From NCBI GenBank assembly GCA_016709025.1, contig JADJEQ010000019.1, forward strand, positions 62,001 through 126,000: DNA of 64,000 bases. Direction: 5' to 3'. Origin of the DNA: Bacteroidales bacterium (GTDB taxonomy: Bacteria > Bacteroidota > Bacteroidia > Bacteroidales > Lentimicrobiaceae). This document shows, in pieces, positions 27,901 to 36,639 of this stretch (the first letter of the stretch is position 1; the number at the start of each line of letters is the position of its first letter). Under the pieces are notes generated by a model that searched no databases, was not told the DNA's origin, and saw only the letters and a program-made list of their open reading frames with translations. The position numbers were made by a program, and so were the translations under genes.

Positions 27901-28740
27901 TTACTTTTTTGAAGGTTTCCCATTCCCGTGACCTGGAGTTACCCTGGATGAGAATGGATTTTTCAATCCCTCATAGCTGATCAGTTCTATTCTTACTGAA
28001 CCGACAATTACAGCTGATTTTATCATAACCGGCAATCGGTTAAGGTCGTCGGTAATCCATAACTCCATTGGATAAGGCTCGTTGAAAACCTCACCTTTCA
28101 GTACCATGGGTTTGAATTTCAAACAGTTTATTGTTCCAAGTTCGGTCTTAATCTGTTGCCGGCCAAGGAATACGATTTTTGAAACATAAAGGGAGTCATC
28201 CAGGAAGAAAGAGAGGGGGAAATATTCGTTTGGCTTTACACCGGTAACGTCGAGGGTGCGTGCATAGTAGAAAACGGAAAGGATATCCTGGGTGTTCTCG
28301 GGAATTTTTTTAACGGCATTCCTGCTAACGGCGAGCCCTTTACTTTGATGGAAGGTAACTTCATCGTCTTTTTTATAACCGCCCTCCCGGGTACGGCGGG
28401 TGAAATACCAGGGAATCAGTGCATCTTCATCTATAAATGTTTCGAATTTGTCATCCACTTTGAAAAAGAAGTTAAACGCTCCTTTTGATTGACCCGTCCC
28501 GACAACATGGTAAGTTTCTCTTCCGTTTTTACTGACAGACTTATTTTTTACCTCCAGTTTCGCTTCCCCGGCATTCACTTTGCCAGTTATGGCAGAGTAG
28601 TAGTATACATTGAATGTAAGCTTCTCGCCATTAATAAAGGCTGTGTTTTCAACATTTCTCAAAGTTTGGGTGTTGCCGTTCAGGCAAAAAGTCACAAGAA
28701 ATAGAGGAATTAAGATTTTTTTAAAGGAATTAATTTTCAT
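27901..28740 (-). CDS. DUF3108 family secreted protein
   Basis: From the ATG at 28740 the protein is about 279 residues with a signal peptide (MKINSFKKILIPLFLVTFCLNG). An open extension to 28806 has no signal character. The mature part matches DUF3108: GEKLTFNVYYYSAITGKVNAGEA, then GTGQSKGAFNFFFKVDDKFET, PWYFTRRTREGGY and the DILSVFYYAR stretch. The family is a periplasmic lipocalin-like barrel of unknown function, widespread in Bacteroidota and Proteobacteria. It lies downstream of a glycosyltransferase and upstream of the macroglobulin-like gene on the same strand, with gaps of 186 nt or less to the neighbours. Confidence 0.85.
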   Translation of the reverse strand: MKINSFKKILIPLFLVTFCLNGNTQTLRNVENTAFINGEKLTFNVYYYSAITGKVNAGEAKLEVKNKSVSKNGRETYHVVGTGQSKGAFNFFFKVDDKFETFIDEDALIPWYFTRRTREGGYKKDDEVTFHQSKGLAVSRNAVKKIPENTQDILSVFYYARTLDVTGVKPNEYFPLSFFLDDSLYVSKIVFLGRQQIKTELGTINCLKFKPMVLKGEVFNEPYPMELWITDDLNRLPVMIKSAVIVGSVRIELISYEGLKNPFSSRVTPGHGNGKPSKK

Positions 28741-28992
28741 TGAAAGGCATTTCAGAACGGGGTTGCAAAAAGTAAGCCAAAACAAGAGATCTTGTATAAT
28801 GAACAAATTATAGGGGATGAAGTTAACAGGTCAACTGTATTTTCATTCAGGAATTGTCTTGGTTCCCCAAAAGTGAGATAAAATCTTGAAATACTGCGAT
28901 GGCCATATTGGAAAATCAATGGTAAGCCCGGTTTCCCGATTCAACAGATGGTGTGAAGAATATTGGATAACCTGACAACAAATAATTGCCTG

Positions 28993-30615
28993 TTATTTTG
29001 TTGCATCAAGGTTTGTAATAACCCTGCAAACATAAATTGTATCAACCGGCTGGATGGATAGGCACCATGGAGCTACCCTCACTGAAGAAGAATATAGGCT
29101 GGCTTTATAATTGCCAGAGAAAAAAGTAAAAACATTGCCTTTATCATACAGGGTTTCAGTGATCTCCAGTTCCAGATTTTCTTTAAATTCCTGTTTGGCA
29201 ACTTTAGCAGGATAAACGAAAATATCACCCTCTTTTACTTCAACAGATCCGGTTTCATACTGTTTTACGCCATTAAGGGATGTGTACCACTGCCATCCCC
29301 AATGACCGGCAGTCCAGATGACTGAACCGGGTGCCGGGATAAAACGGGTGGCCATTTTTCGGTAATACCCGGCAAACAGATAATCAGATATCCCCAGCAA
29401 CAGTCCCAGGGAGATGGTTAAAGCGAGTGAAAACCTGTTCACCGACTTTGTGGCAGTTTCAATAATCGGGGCGCTGAACAATAGAATAAATGGTAAAATC
29501 AGTAAAAGATGACGGGTTGCCATAAATGGTGCAAACAATAAAATAAAAGCTCCTATTGAAACGATGTATAGCGTAATGACGAAATCATCGGTTTCAAGGT
29601 ATCGGGCAAATCCCCGGATGCGGACATTCTTAATCAGATAATTGATGAGTATGAAGCCAACAACCAGGCCATTGACCTCAAAAAACATATTGAAAATAAA
29701 AGAGATGTACGCCTGGGGCGGGGCGACAAATACGACCAATGGAATTGACAATATGAACAATGCAAATACCCCGTAAAGAACATATCCAAGAAATGAGCGG
29801 GACTTGTGACTGTGAACCAATGAAAGTGAAAACAGTGCCAGTGACCCGGTAACTGAAATGATTGACCAAACGCGGTTTATGTGAAAACTGCTTTTAGGTC
29901 TGTCGAGGAAATGGACTGAGCCATATTCAAAATAATTCCATACTGACCATAGCGTTAGCATACCCAGCGGAATGAGCAGCACCCACAGATGCCTGTAATC
30001 GCGCCGTACCACAATTACCAGGGCCATCAGAACCAGCAATGGGAGCACAGAATACTTTATCAGCAAACCGATGCCAACCAGCAATGCCGAAAGTACATAC
30101 CCTTTTGTTTTCCAATTGTCTTTTGCCTTCAGCAGAAACAGCGCCGAGCCCATTACTACTGTCAGCAAGGGGACATCGGTCATCAGGTTCTGATTTACCA
30201 CCAGGGCCGGATTAAAAGCAAATAAAAGCAGCAGGAACCGGCTATTCTTAATCTGAAGGATATCAGTCAGTCTGGTAAACAGAAACAACGCCAGAAATGT
30301 GAACACCGATAAAAACAGGTGAAGCGGTATTTCTCCGGTACCGGTTAAGGAAATTACTTGTGCCAGCAGGAAAAAGAACAGTGGCGGCTGGTTGTGGGTA
30401 TACAAAGGGGTTGGAGCATTCTTCCAGTTGATAAGACCTGACATCGGGGTGGCCGGATGATCCTGTATCCACAAGGCAGCCTCCAGATGAAAGGTATCGT
30501 CGATGTGGTAGGCCTTATTTATGTTTATGGAAGTGAGCAAAGCCCATAGAACAAGTATCAGGAGAAACCTGCTGTTGAAAAGAAATTTAAGCTTTCGACT
30601 GAAAAATTCCTCCAT
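28993..30615 (-). CDS. ArnT/PMT-type membrane glycosyltransferase
   Basis: This 540-residue protein has about 11-12 predicted membrane spans and a C-terminal soluble domain (from about residue 430). Near the N-terminus, after the first span, the loop reads HIDDTFHLEAALWI. The acidic pair in this first periplasmic loop is the catalytic hallmark of GT-C enzymes such as ArnT and protein O-mannosyltransferases. It is followed by THNQPPLFFFLLA, the family's P-x-L-Y/F segment. It should transfer a sugar from a polyprenyl-phosphate donor on the periplasmic side. Donor and acceptor cannot be told from the sequence, and no dedicated sugar pathway genes flank it. Confidence 0.82.
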   Translation of the reverse strand: MEEFFSRKLKFLFNSRFLLILVLWALLTSININKAYHIDDTFHLEAALWIQDHPATPMSGLINWKNAPTPLYTHNQPPLFFFLLAQVISLTGTGEIPLHLFLSVFTFLALFLFTRLTDILQIKNSRFLLLLFAFNPALVVNQNLMTDVPLLTVVMGSALFLLKAKDNWKTKGYVLSALLVGIGLLIKYSVLPLLVLMALVIVVRRDYRHLWVLLIPLGMLTLWSVWNYFEYGSVHFLDRPKSSFHINRVWSIISVTGSLALFSLSLVHSHKSRSFLGYVLYGVFALFILSIPLVVFVAPPQAYISFIFNMFFEVNGLVVGFILINYLIKNVRIRGFARYLETDDFVITLYIVSIGAFILLFAPFMATRHLLLILPFILLFSAPIIETATKSVNRFSLALTISLGLLLGISDYLFAGYYRKMATRFIPAPGSVIWTAGHWGWQWYTSLNGVKQYETGSVEVKEGDIFVYPAKVAKQEFKENLELEITETLYDKGNVFTFFSGNYKASLYSSSVRVAPWCLSIQPVDTIYVCRVITNLDATK

Positions 30616-30719
30616 CAGATCTCTTTAGTGAAATTGACAAACCTGCGACAATATTTATTATATCCCGGCAGTATCACGATACGTATTGTCCTGAGCTTAT
30701 AAATGAACACCGGACTATC

Positions 30720-33700
30720 CTACACCACCACATTCACAATCTTTCCAGGCACCACGATAACCTTTTTCGGAGTTTTGCCCTCCAGCCATTTGGCAGATTC
30801 AGGCGCACCCAATGCAGCTTTTTCGATTTCAGGTACAGGCATTCCAAGGGGAAGTTCCAACGTAAAACGCATCTTCCCGTTGAATGAAACCGGATACGTA
30901 AAGGTATTCTCGACGGTGAAGGCTTCATTGTATTCAGGGAATGCTGCCAGGGTTACACTTCCCTGATTTCCCAGCAGGCTCCACAATTCTTCGGCAATAT
31001 GAGGCGCATAGGGCGAAATAAGCACAGCCAGTTCACCCAGGATACTGCGGTTGTTGCATTTGAGTTCGGTGAGTTCGTTTACGCAGATCATAAATGTACT
31101 CACGGAGGTATTGAAAGAAAACCGCTCGGTATCTTCCTGAATTTTACGGATGGTCTTATGAAGTACCTTCAGTTCAGCAGGGGTGGGTGGGTTGTCATTT
31201 ACTAAAAAGTTGTTGTCGAAATCGTGATATAACCGCCACAGTTTGCGCATAAAGCGGAATACCCCTTCAATTCCGTTGGTGTCCCAGGGTTTTGACTGCT
31301 CAAGCGGGCCGAGGAACATTTCGTACAGACGCAAAGTATCGGCACCATATCTTTCAATCAGGTCATCGGGATTCTGAACATTGTACTTTGATTTCGACAT
31401 CTTCTCCACTTCCCAGCCGCAGATGTATTTTTCGTTTTCAAGCAGAAATTCTGAATCCGCCAGATGAGGTTGCCAGTTGCGGAAAGCTTCGGTATCAAGC
31501 ACATCGTTGTGCACCAGGTTTACATCCACATGAATGGGGTCGGAATAGAATTCACGTCCCGGGAAATTTTTTGAAACGAACAGCGGGATCGCATTCAAAG
31601 CATCTTTTTCAACGAAGGCGGGCACATCCTCCCCTTTCAAAGTTCGGTTAACCCGGTCCATCACCTCATCCATATCCAGGAAGTCGCGGATGGGAATCAG
31701 TAACAATTTCAGCCCCCTTTCACGGCAATATTCTTCATAGGGATCGGCTAATTTTTCAAGCGATTTCTGTCTCTTGATTTCGATGATCAGTTTTGCCTCT
31801 TTGCTGTAGAAATCGAATTTCCTGGTTCCATCGCGGTAATCCCTTTCAAATGTTACGCCGGTTTTGCGGTCCCTGAGTTTATCCCACATCAGGTATTCGG
31901 CCATCTTCTCATAATTGACCCGGTAAACGAAGTTGGACCTTCCCTGTATCATTCCCTGGTTGATCAGCTTCTGGAAGGGCTCGTCTTTCACGGTTTTACC
32001 AAGATCGAACAGAAATTTATTCCAGAAGCGGGCATAAATCAGGTGGCCGGTGGCATGCTCTGCCCCTCCCATATAGAGATCGACATTCTGCCAGTAGGCA
32101 TTTGATTCTTTGGAAAAGTATTCGCTATCATTCCTGGGGTCCATGTAACGCAGGTAATAACCGCTTGAACCTGCAAAACCGGGCATGGTATTGGTTTCGA
32201 GCGGATAACCGTCTTTGCTGATCCAGTTTTTAGCGCGGGCCAGGGGTGGTTCACCGTTTTCGGTTGGTAGATAGGCATCTACTTCGGGCAATTCGAGCGG
32301 AAGTTCATTTTCATTCAGGGTGTAGGGCAATCCATCCTTGTAAAATACCGGGAATGGTTCACCCCAGTAGCGCTGGCGGCTGAAAATGGCATCCCGCAGA
32401 CGGTAATTCACCTTTCCATAACCAATCCCCATTTCCTCAACTTTCCTGATGGTGGTTGAAATGGCTTCTTTTACTTCGAGTCCGGTGATAAATCCGCTGT
32501 TGATCATCACACCCTCTTTTGAGTCGTAGGAATCTTCCCATTCCGACGGATCGACCGGGGTTTCTCCCTTGCGGGAAACAACCTGAATGATGGGCAGGCC
32601 AAAATGGCGGGCAAATGCGAAATCGCGTGTATCGTGACCGGGAACTGCCATAATGGCGCCGGTTCCATAACCCATTAACACATAATCAGCTACCCAGATG
32701 GGAATTTCTTCTCCGTTCAGCGGGTTGATGGCATAAGCACCGGTAAATTCACCGCTCACCTTCTTAACCTCGGTCATGCGTTCGCGCTCCGACCTGTTTT
32801 TCGTCCAGTTAAGATAGGCTTCGACGTTGTCGCGGCATTCAGGAGTGGTAATTTCTGCGACGAATGGATGTTCCGGCGCCAAAACCATGAAGGTAACGCC
32901 AAACATCGTATCGGCGCGGGTGGTGAATATTTCGAGTTTCTGACCGAAGTTTTTTATGGCAAACTGAGCCGAACAGCCTTCTGACCGGCCGATCCAGTTG
33001 CGCTGAATTTCTTTGATCGACTCGGGCCATTCGATGCGATTGAGGCCTTCGAGCAGGCGGTCGGCATAGGCAGTGATGCGCAACGACCATTGCTTCATTG
33101 TTTTCCGTTCTACCGGATGACCTCCCCGAACGGAGTATCCGTCGCTGACTTCATCGTTGGCCAGCACGGTTCCCAGGGCAGGGCACCAGTTGACCATGGT
33201 ATCGGCCAGATATGCAAGACGGAAGTTCATTAACAGATCCTGCTGCTGGTTGTCGCTCATCTCATTCCACTCTGAAGCCAGAAATTGAGGAATTTCACTG
33301 CTGGCAGCATGAATGCCGCTGTTTCCGTTTTCCGCAAAAGCTAAAATAAGTGAATCAATGGGTTCGGCTTTCTCAGTATCGTTGTTGTACCAGGAATTGA
33401 AAAGCTGAATAAAGGTCCATTGGGTCCATTTATAATAGTCCGGATCGCTGGTGCGCACTTCGCGGTCCCAGTCGTACGAAAAGCCTATTTTATCAAGTTG
33501 TTCGCGGTAGCGTGCTATGTTTTTCTCAGTGGTGATGGCCGGATGGGTTCCGGTCTGTATGGCGTATTGCTCTGCAGGCAGACCATAGGCATCGTACCCC
33601 ATGGGATGAAGCACGTTGAATCCTTTGAGCCTTTTGTAGCGTGCATAAATATCAGAAGCGATGTATCCCAATGGATGGCCCACATGCAACCCGGCTCCGG

Positions 33701-33827
33701 AAGGGTAGGGGAACATGTCGAGCACATAGAATTTTGGTTTGCTGTGGTCGATTTCCGTTTTATAGGTCTTGTTGTCTGCCCAGGCTTTCTGCCACTTTTT
33801 TTCAATATCGCTGAAGTTGTAATCCAT
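30720..33827 (-). CDS. leuS: leucyl-tRNA synthetase with an inserted nuclease-like domain
   Basis: This class I synthetase charges tRNA-Leu. From the ATG at 33827 it is 1035 residues. Upstream codons to 33905 are rejected because a TACCTTTG -7 box lies at 33854-33861. HIGH is GLHVGH (residues 47-51 region) and KMSKS is at 809-813. The CP1 editing domain (TTRADTMFG) is intact. The unusual part is about residues 637-749 (31581-31919), between RSNFVYRV and PIHVDVNLV, where most LeuRS have only some 25 residues. The insert holds KFDFYSKEAKLIIEIKRQ: Asp672, then Glu683-x-Lys685, followed by a helix and LKLLLIPIRDF. This is the D-x10-ExK arrangement of PD-(D/E)XK/DUF559-type nuclease folds. Synthetase function is confident; activity of the insert is not. 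Confidence 0.93.
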   Translation of the reverse strand: MDYNFSDIEKKWQKAWADNKTYKTEIDHSKPKFYVLDMFPYPSGAGLHVGHPLGYIASDIYARYKRLKGFNVLHPMGYDAYGLPAEQYAIQTGTHPAITTEKNIARYREQLDKIGFSYDWDREVRTSDPDYYKWTQWTFIQLFNSWYNNDTEKAEPIDSLILAFAENGNSGIHAASSEIPQFLASEWNEMSDNQQQDLLMNFRLAYLADTMVNWCPALGTVLANDEVSDGYSVRGGHPVERKTMKQWSLRITAYADRLLEGLNRIEWPESIKEIQRNWIGRSEGCSAQFAIKNFGQKLEIFTTRADTMFGVTFMVLAPEHPFVAEITTPECRDNVEAYLNWTKNRSERERMTEVKKVSGEFTGAYAINPLNGEEIPIWVADYVLMGYGTGAIMAVPGHDTRDFAFARHFGLPIIQVVSRKGETPVDPSEWEDSYDSKEGVMINSGFITGLEVKEAISTTIRKVEEMGIGYGKVNYRLRDAIFSRQRYWGEPFPVFYKDGLPYTLNENELPLELPEVDAYLPTENGEPPLARAKNWISKDGYPLETNTMPGFAGSSGYYLRYMDPRNDSEYFSKESNAYWQNVDLYMGGAEHATGHLIYARFWNKFLFDLGKTVKDEPFQKLINQGMIQGRSNFVYRVNYEKMAEYLMWDKLRDRKTGVTFERDYRDGTRKFDFYSKEAKLIIEIKRQKSLEKLADPYEEYCRERGLKLLLIPIRDFLDMDEVMDRVNRTLKGEDVPAFVEKDALNAIPLFVSKNFPGREFYSDPIHVDVNLVHNDVLDTEAFRNWQPHLADSEFLLENEKYICGWEVEKMSKSKYNVQNPDDLIERYGADTLRLYEMFLGPLEQSKPWDTNGIEGVFRFMRKLWRLYHDFDNNFLVNDNPPTPAELKVLHKTIRKIQEDTERFSFNTSVSTFMICVNELTELKCNNRSILGELAVLISPYAPHIAEELWSLLGNQGSVTLAAFPEYNEAFTVENTFTYPVSFNGKMRFTLELPLGMPVPEIEKAALGAPESAKWLEGKTPKKVIVVPGKIVNVVV

Positions 33828-33853
33828 TGGTTCTGCTTTGTTTTTAGAGGGCG

Positions 33854-33861
33854 CAAAGGTA
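33854..33861 (-). promoter_or_regulatory. -7 box that decides the leuS start
   Basis: TACCTTTG on the minus strand fits TAnnTTTG. It implies transcription start near 33847, downstream of the longer in-frame start at 33905. Confidence 0.5.
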
Positions 33862-33887
33862 CAAAAGATTGATGAATGGAAACATAG

Positions 33888-34310
33888 GAAGAGACAAGGA
33901 GACAAGGAGAGTGGGAGACAAGGGGACTGAGAGACGAAGTGACTGAGTGACTGAGAGACTGAGGAGAAGAGGTGAAAGGGAGAAGGGGTGAATTTCTAAT
34001 TTCTAATTTCCAAAATTCCCAAAGACAGTCTGGTATTCCAATCTTCCAATTTCCCATCCTTTCATCCTTCCAATATTCCAATATTCCATCATTCCAATTT
34101 CACAAGCTCAAAGTAAAATTGGATTTTAATATTTGACCTGAGAATTTACGTTTCACCGTTTATAAATTCAACTTTAACTCCCTGGGTGAAGGGCAAAACT
34201 CCATACTTCCATCCTTCCACCATTCCATCATTCCATTTTGTCACCCTGAGCGAAGTCGAAGGGCCATCATTCCATTGTTTCACTATTCCAACCCGTCGCA
34301 AATCGATCGA
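33888..34310. repeat. composite intergenic repeats (GAGACAAGG, ATTTCTAATT and ATTCCA families)
   Basis: In order, the tract holds GAGACAAGGAGACAAGG steps shading into GACTGAGTGACTGAGAG (33888-33965), TTTCTAATTTCTAATTTCC (33991-34010), and a long CTTCCAATATTCCATCATTCC run (34030-34230). The last continues around one copy of CACCCTGAGCGAAGTCGAAG (about 34242) to 34290. The segment up to 34438 carries no supported gene. Confidence 0.7.
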
Positions 34311-34438
34311 AGTCACCGAAAGTAAGTGCCAGAAAATCTTTTATTAATCCTGCGGAATGTATCCGCACTTATTCCATAAATTAGCCCTGTCAATCTGTAC
34401 GAGTTGACCGATAAGTCCGGAAACATAAAAACATAACT

Positions 34439-35050
34439 ATGACCCGAATTTTAACATTTTTAATCCTCCTGATCATTGGCTGCAATACAGCAAAGGCTGA
34501 TTGTCCGGCCTGTTGGGAGCTAAGGAAAGTGGAAATTACCATGAACAACGGCCAGATCATTACCGGCTATGTCAAGTGGAATGAAATCTGGTTGAACGAT
34601 GTGTTGGATACCACCGTGTGGAAAAACAGATTTCCGGAAAGCCTGCTGCCCTACTATCAGAATCTGAGCTATAAATGGGACCTTGAATTCATTACTGAAT
34701 TATTTATCATCAAAAATGATTCTATCGATGAATTCATTGCCACCAAGGCCGAGAGTACAGGAAACCTGGATTATACCAAAATAAAATCGGTGCGCGAACT
34801 CGATGTTACGGCAAAGAAGTACCACGGCATTGATGAAATTCAGATACTTACACAGAAGGACATTGACCGGTTGAAGACCAACCCGCTGGCAGTATACTAT
34901 TACGATGCCGGGATTTTTGGAACCTATTTCCTGAGTTATAACCCTGCGATAACCGCAAAGGTTTTAAGCGGGATCAATGAGCAGAATTATCAAAAGATGG
35001 TGACTGATTTGAAAGCAAAAGGCGTTATTGTATACACATTCGGTTATTAG
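34439..35050 (+). CDS. hypothetical exported protein (203 aa)
   Basis: The N-terminus (MTRILTFLILLIIGC) is either a type II signal with lipid-modified Cys15 or a normal signal peptide cleaved after KA (residues 19-20). A CPAC motif follows directly (residues 22-25), with WELRKVEI. The remainder has no recognised domain. It includes NNGQIITGYVKW, a phrase often seen in beta-strand-rich envelope proteins that respond to surface modification, but this is weak evidence. It stands alone, 143 nt before ftsX. No function is assigned. Confidence 0.6.
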   Translation: MTRILTFLILLIIGCNTAKADCPACWELRKVEITMNNGQIITGYVKWNEIWLNDVLDTTVWKNRFPESLLPYYQNLSYKWDLEFITELFIIKNDSIDEFIATKAESTGNLDYTKIKSVRELDVTAKKYHGIDEIQILTQKDIDRLKTNPLAVYYYDAGIFGTYFLSYNPAITAKVLSGINEQNYQKMVTDLKAKGVIVYTFGY

Positions 35051-35192
35051 GCTAACTATTCATCCGGGAATGAGCGTTGGTAATTTCCGCTTCTGAATTC
35101 CATCCCGGTAGAACAACCCGGTGATTGTTGCCTGAACAGGAGCTTACCTGTGCTTCATTTTTTTTCTTAATTTCGCATTCACAAAAAATTCT

Positions 35193-36068
35193 ATGTCTCA
35201 TCCGGAAGAAAGACTCAGCCGCAGGCGGTTACAGACATCAACAGCCACCACCATCATCAGCATTTCGCTGGTGTTGTTTATGCTTGGTTTGCTTGGCCTG
35301 ATTGTGCTTCATGCACAAAAGCTTTCGGATTACGTAAAGGAAAACATCGGCTTTTCAGTCATCATTAAAGAGGAAATAAAGGAAACCGGCATACTTGAAT
35401 TCCAGAAAAAGCTTGATCTCGAGCCCTTTGTAAAATCAACCGAGTACATTACCCGGGAAAGGGCGGCCGAGGAACTGACCAAAGACCTGGGCGAAGATTT
35501 TGTGGACTTCCTGGGCTACAATCCGCTGCTTGCCTCCATCGATATCCGGATGAATGCAGAGTATGCCAACAACGACAGTCTCAAGGTGCTGGAAAAGAAA
35601 CTGTTGGCGAGCCCGGTTGTTAAGGAGGTTTTCTATCATAAATCGCTGGTTGATCTGGTAAATCAGAATATCAGAAGGATCAGCATCGTTATCCTGGCGT
35701 TTACCCTGGTGCTGCTGCTGATTTCTGTGGCGCTTATCAACAATACCATACGACTGAGTGTGTACAGCAAACGATTCATTATCAAGAGCATGCTGCTGGT
35801 GGGTGCGACACAGCGGTTTGTAAGGAAACCCTTTGTATTGAAAAGCCTGTTGCATGGTTTTATCAGCGCCCTGATTGCCATTGGATTGTTAGGTCTTGTT
35901 CTGTATTTCTCCCGGCAGGCCCTGCCCGAACTGGTCGATCTTCAGGATATTGATATGTTTCTGGCCCTGTTTGGCATCGTTACTGCCCTGGGGTTGTTTA
36001 TTACCGGAATTTCTACACTTTTTGCGGTGCATAAGTTTCTGAGAATCAGTAATGATAAGCTTTATTAG
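35193..36068 (+). CDS. ftsX: cell division protein FtsX
   Basis: This 291-residue ABC permease-like protein has the FtsX plan. There is a cytosolic N-terminus, TM1 (about residues 24-46), a large periplasmic loop (about 47-165, with ENIGFSVIIKEE and FVKSTEYITRERAAEEL), and TM2-TM4 (about 168-190, 217-240, 258-283). FtsX works with the ATPase FtsE at the septum to activate peptidoglycan hydrolases through the periplasmic loop. ftsE is not adjacent, as is usual in Bacteroidota, where ftsX heads the run ftsX-DUF3098-uppP-truB seen here. A repeat tract separates it from the next gene. Confidence 0.92.
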   Translation: MSHPEERLSRRRLQTSTATTIISISLVLFMLGLLGLIVLHAQKLSDYVKENIGFSVIIKEEIKETGILEFQKKLDLEPFVKSTEYITRERAAEELTKDLGEDFVDFLGYNPLLASIDIRMNAEYANNDSLKVLEKKLLASPVVKEVFYHKSLVDLVNQNIRRISIVILAFTLVLLLISVALINNTIRLSVYSKRFIIKSMLLVGATQRFVRKPFVLKSLLHGFISALIAIGLLGLVLYFSRQALPELVDLQDIDMFLALFGIVTALGLFITGISTLFAVHKFLRISNDKLY

Positions 36069-36315
36069 AAGAGCAAAGCTCCAAGCTAAAAGTCTAAAGC
36101 TTAAAGTGAAGTCAGAAGTCAGAGGTCGGAGGTTGGAAGTCGGAAATATGAAGTAAGAGGTCAGAAGTAGAATGTCGTCCCTCGTCCCCCATATCTCGTC
36201 CCTTTTCTGGAGTGGGAAATCAGAGGTCTGAAGTCGAGGTTTGAAATAAGAAGTAAGATGTAGGAAGTAGGATGTTCGTCCCCCGTCCCCCGTCTCTCGT
36301 CCCTTTTTCGGATTC
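36069..36315. repeat. intergenic repeats (AGTCAGAGGTCGG and CGTCCCTCGTCCC families)
   Basis: GAAGTCAGAAGTCAGAGG steps and CGTCCCTCGTCCCCC blocks alternate twice in the same order between ftsX and the DUF3098 gene. In transcript sense the CGTCCC blocks read as in the 9990-10398 and 54090-54230 tracts relative to their minus-strand genes. Confidence 0.7.
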
Positions 36316-36351
36316 TTTTTGAAATTTGTTTAAAACCAATAATATAATATC

Positions 36352-36636
36352 ATGGATGTAAAGAAAACAGTTAAGGTCGTTGCAGATAAAAAGACCTCAA
36401 CGGTGCCTGATAAAGAATTGCAATTTGCATTTGGTAAGGAGAATTACCGCCTGATGCTGATCGGCCTGGGTGTTATCGCCTTGGGTTTTATCCTGATGGT
36501 GGGCGGAGGTTCTGATGACCCCAAAGTGTTTAATGAAGCCATTTTTAATTTTCAGCGCCTGACCCTTGCCCCGCTGTTGATCCTGGCCGGGTACGTTATC
36601 GAGATATTCGCGATTATGAAAAAACCGCGCGACTAA
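36352..36636 (+). CDS. DUF3098 membrane protein
   Basis: This 94-residue protein has a charged N-terminus and two membrane spans (about residues 32-50 and 67-87) around a short GGGSDDPKVFNEAIFNFQR loop. FGKENYRLMLIGLGVIALGF and the F(N)FQRLTLAPLLILAGY region match DUF3098, a Bacteroidota family nearly always placed between ftsX and uppP. The next gene starts 4 nt after its stop, so it is co-transcribed with uppP and truB. Its function is unknown. Confidence 0.9.
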   Translation: MDVKKTVKVVADKKTSTVPDKELQFAFGKENYRLMLIGLGVIALGFILMVGGGSDDPKVFNEAIFNFQRLTLAPLLILAGYVIEIFAIMKKPRD

Positions 36637-36639
36637 GGC

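Noticed and set aside
33420..33872. Long plus-strand frame opposite leuS
   Set aside because: It is a shadow of a conserved synthetase reading frame, with no codon-usage or family support.
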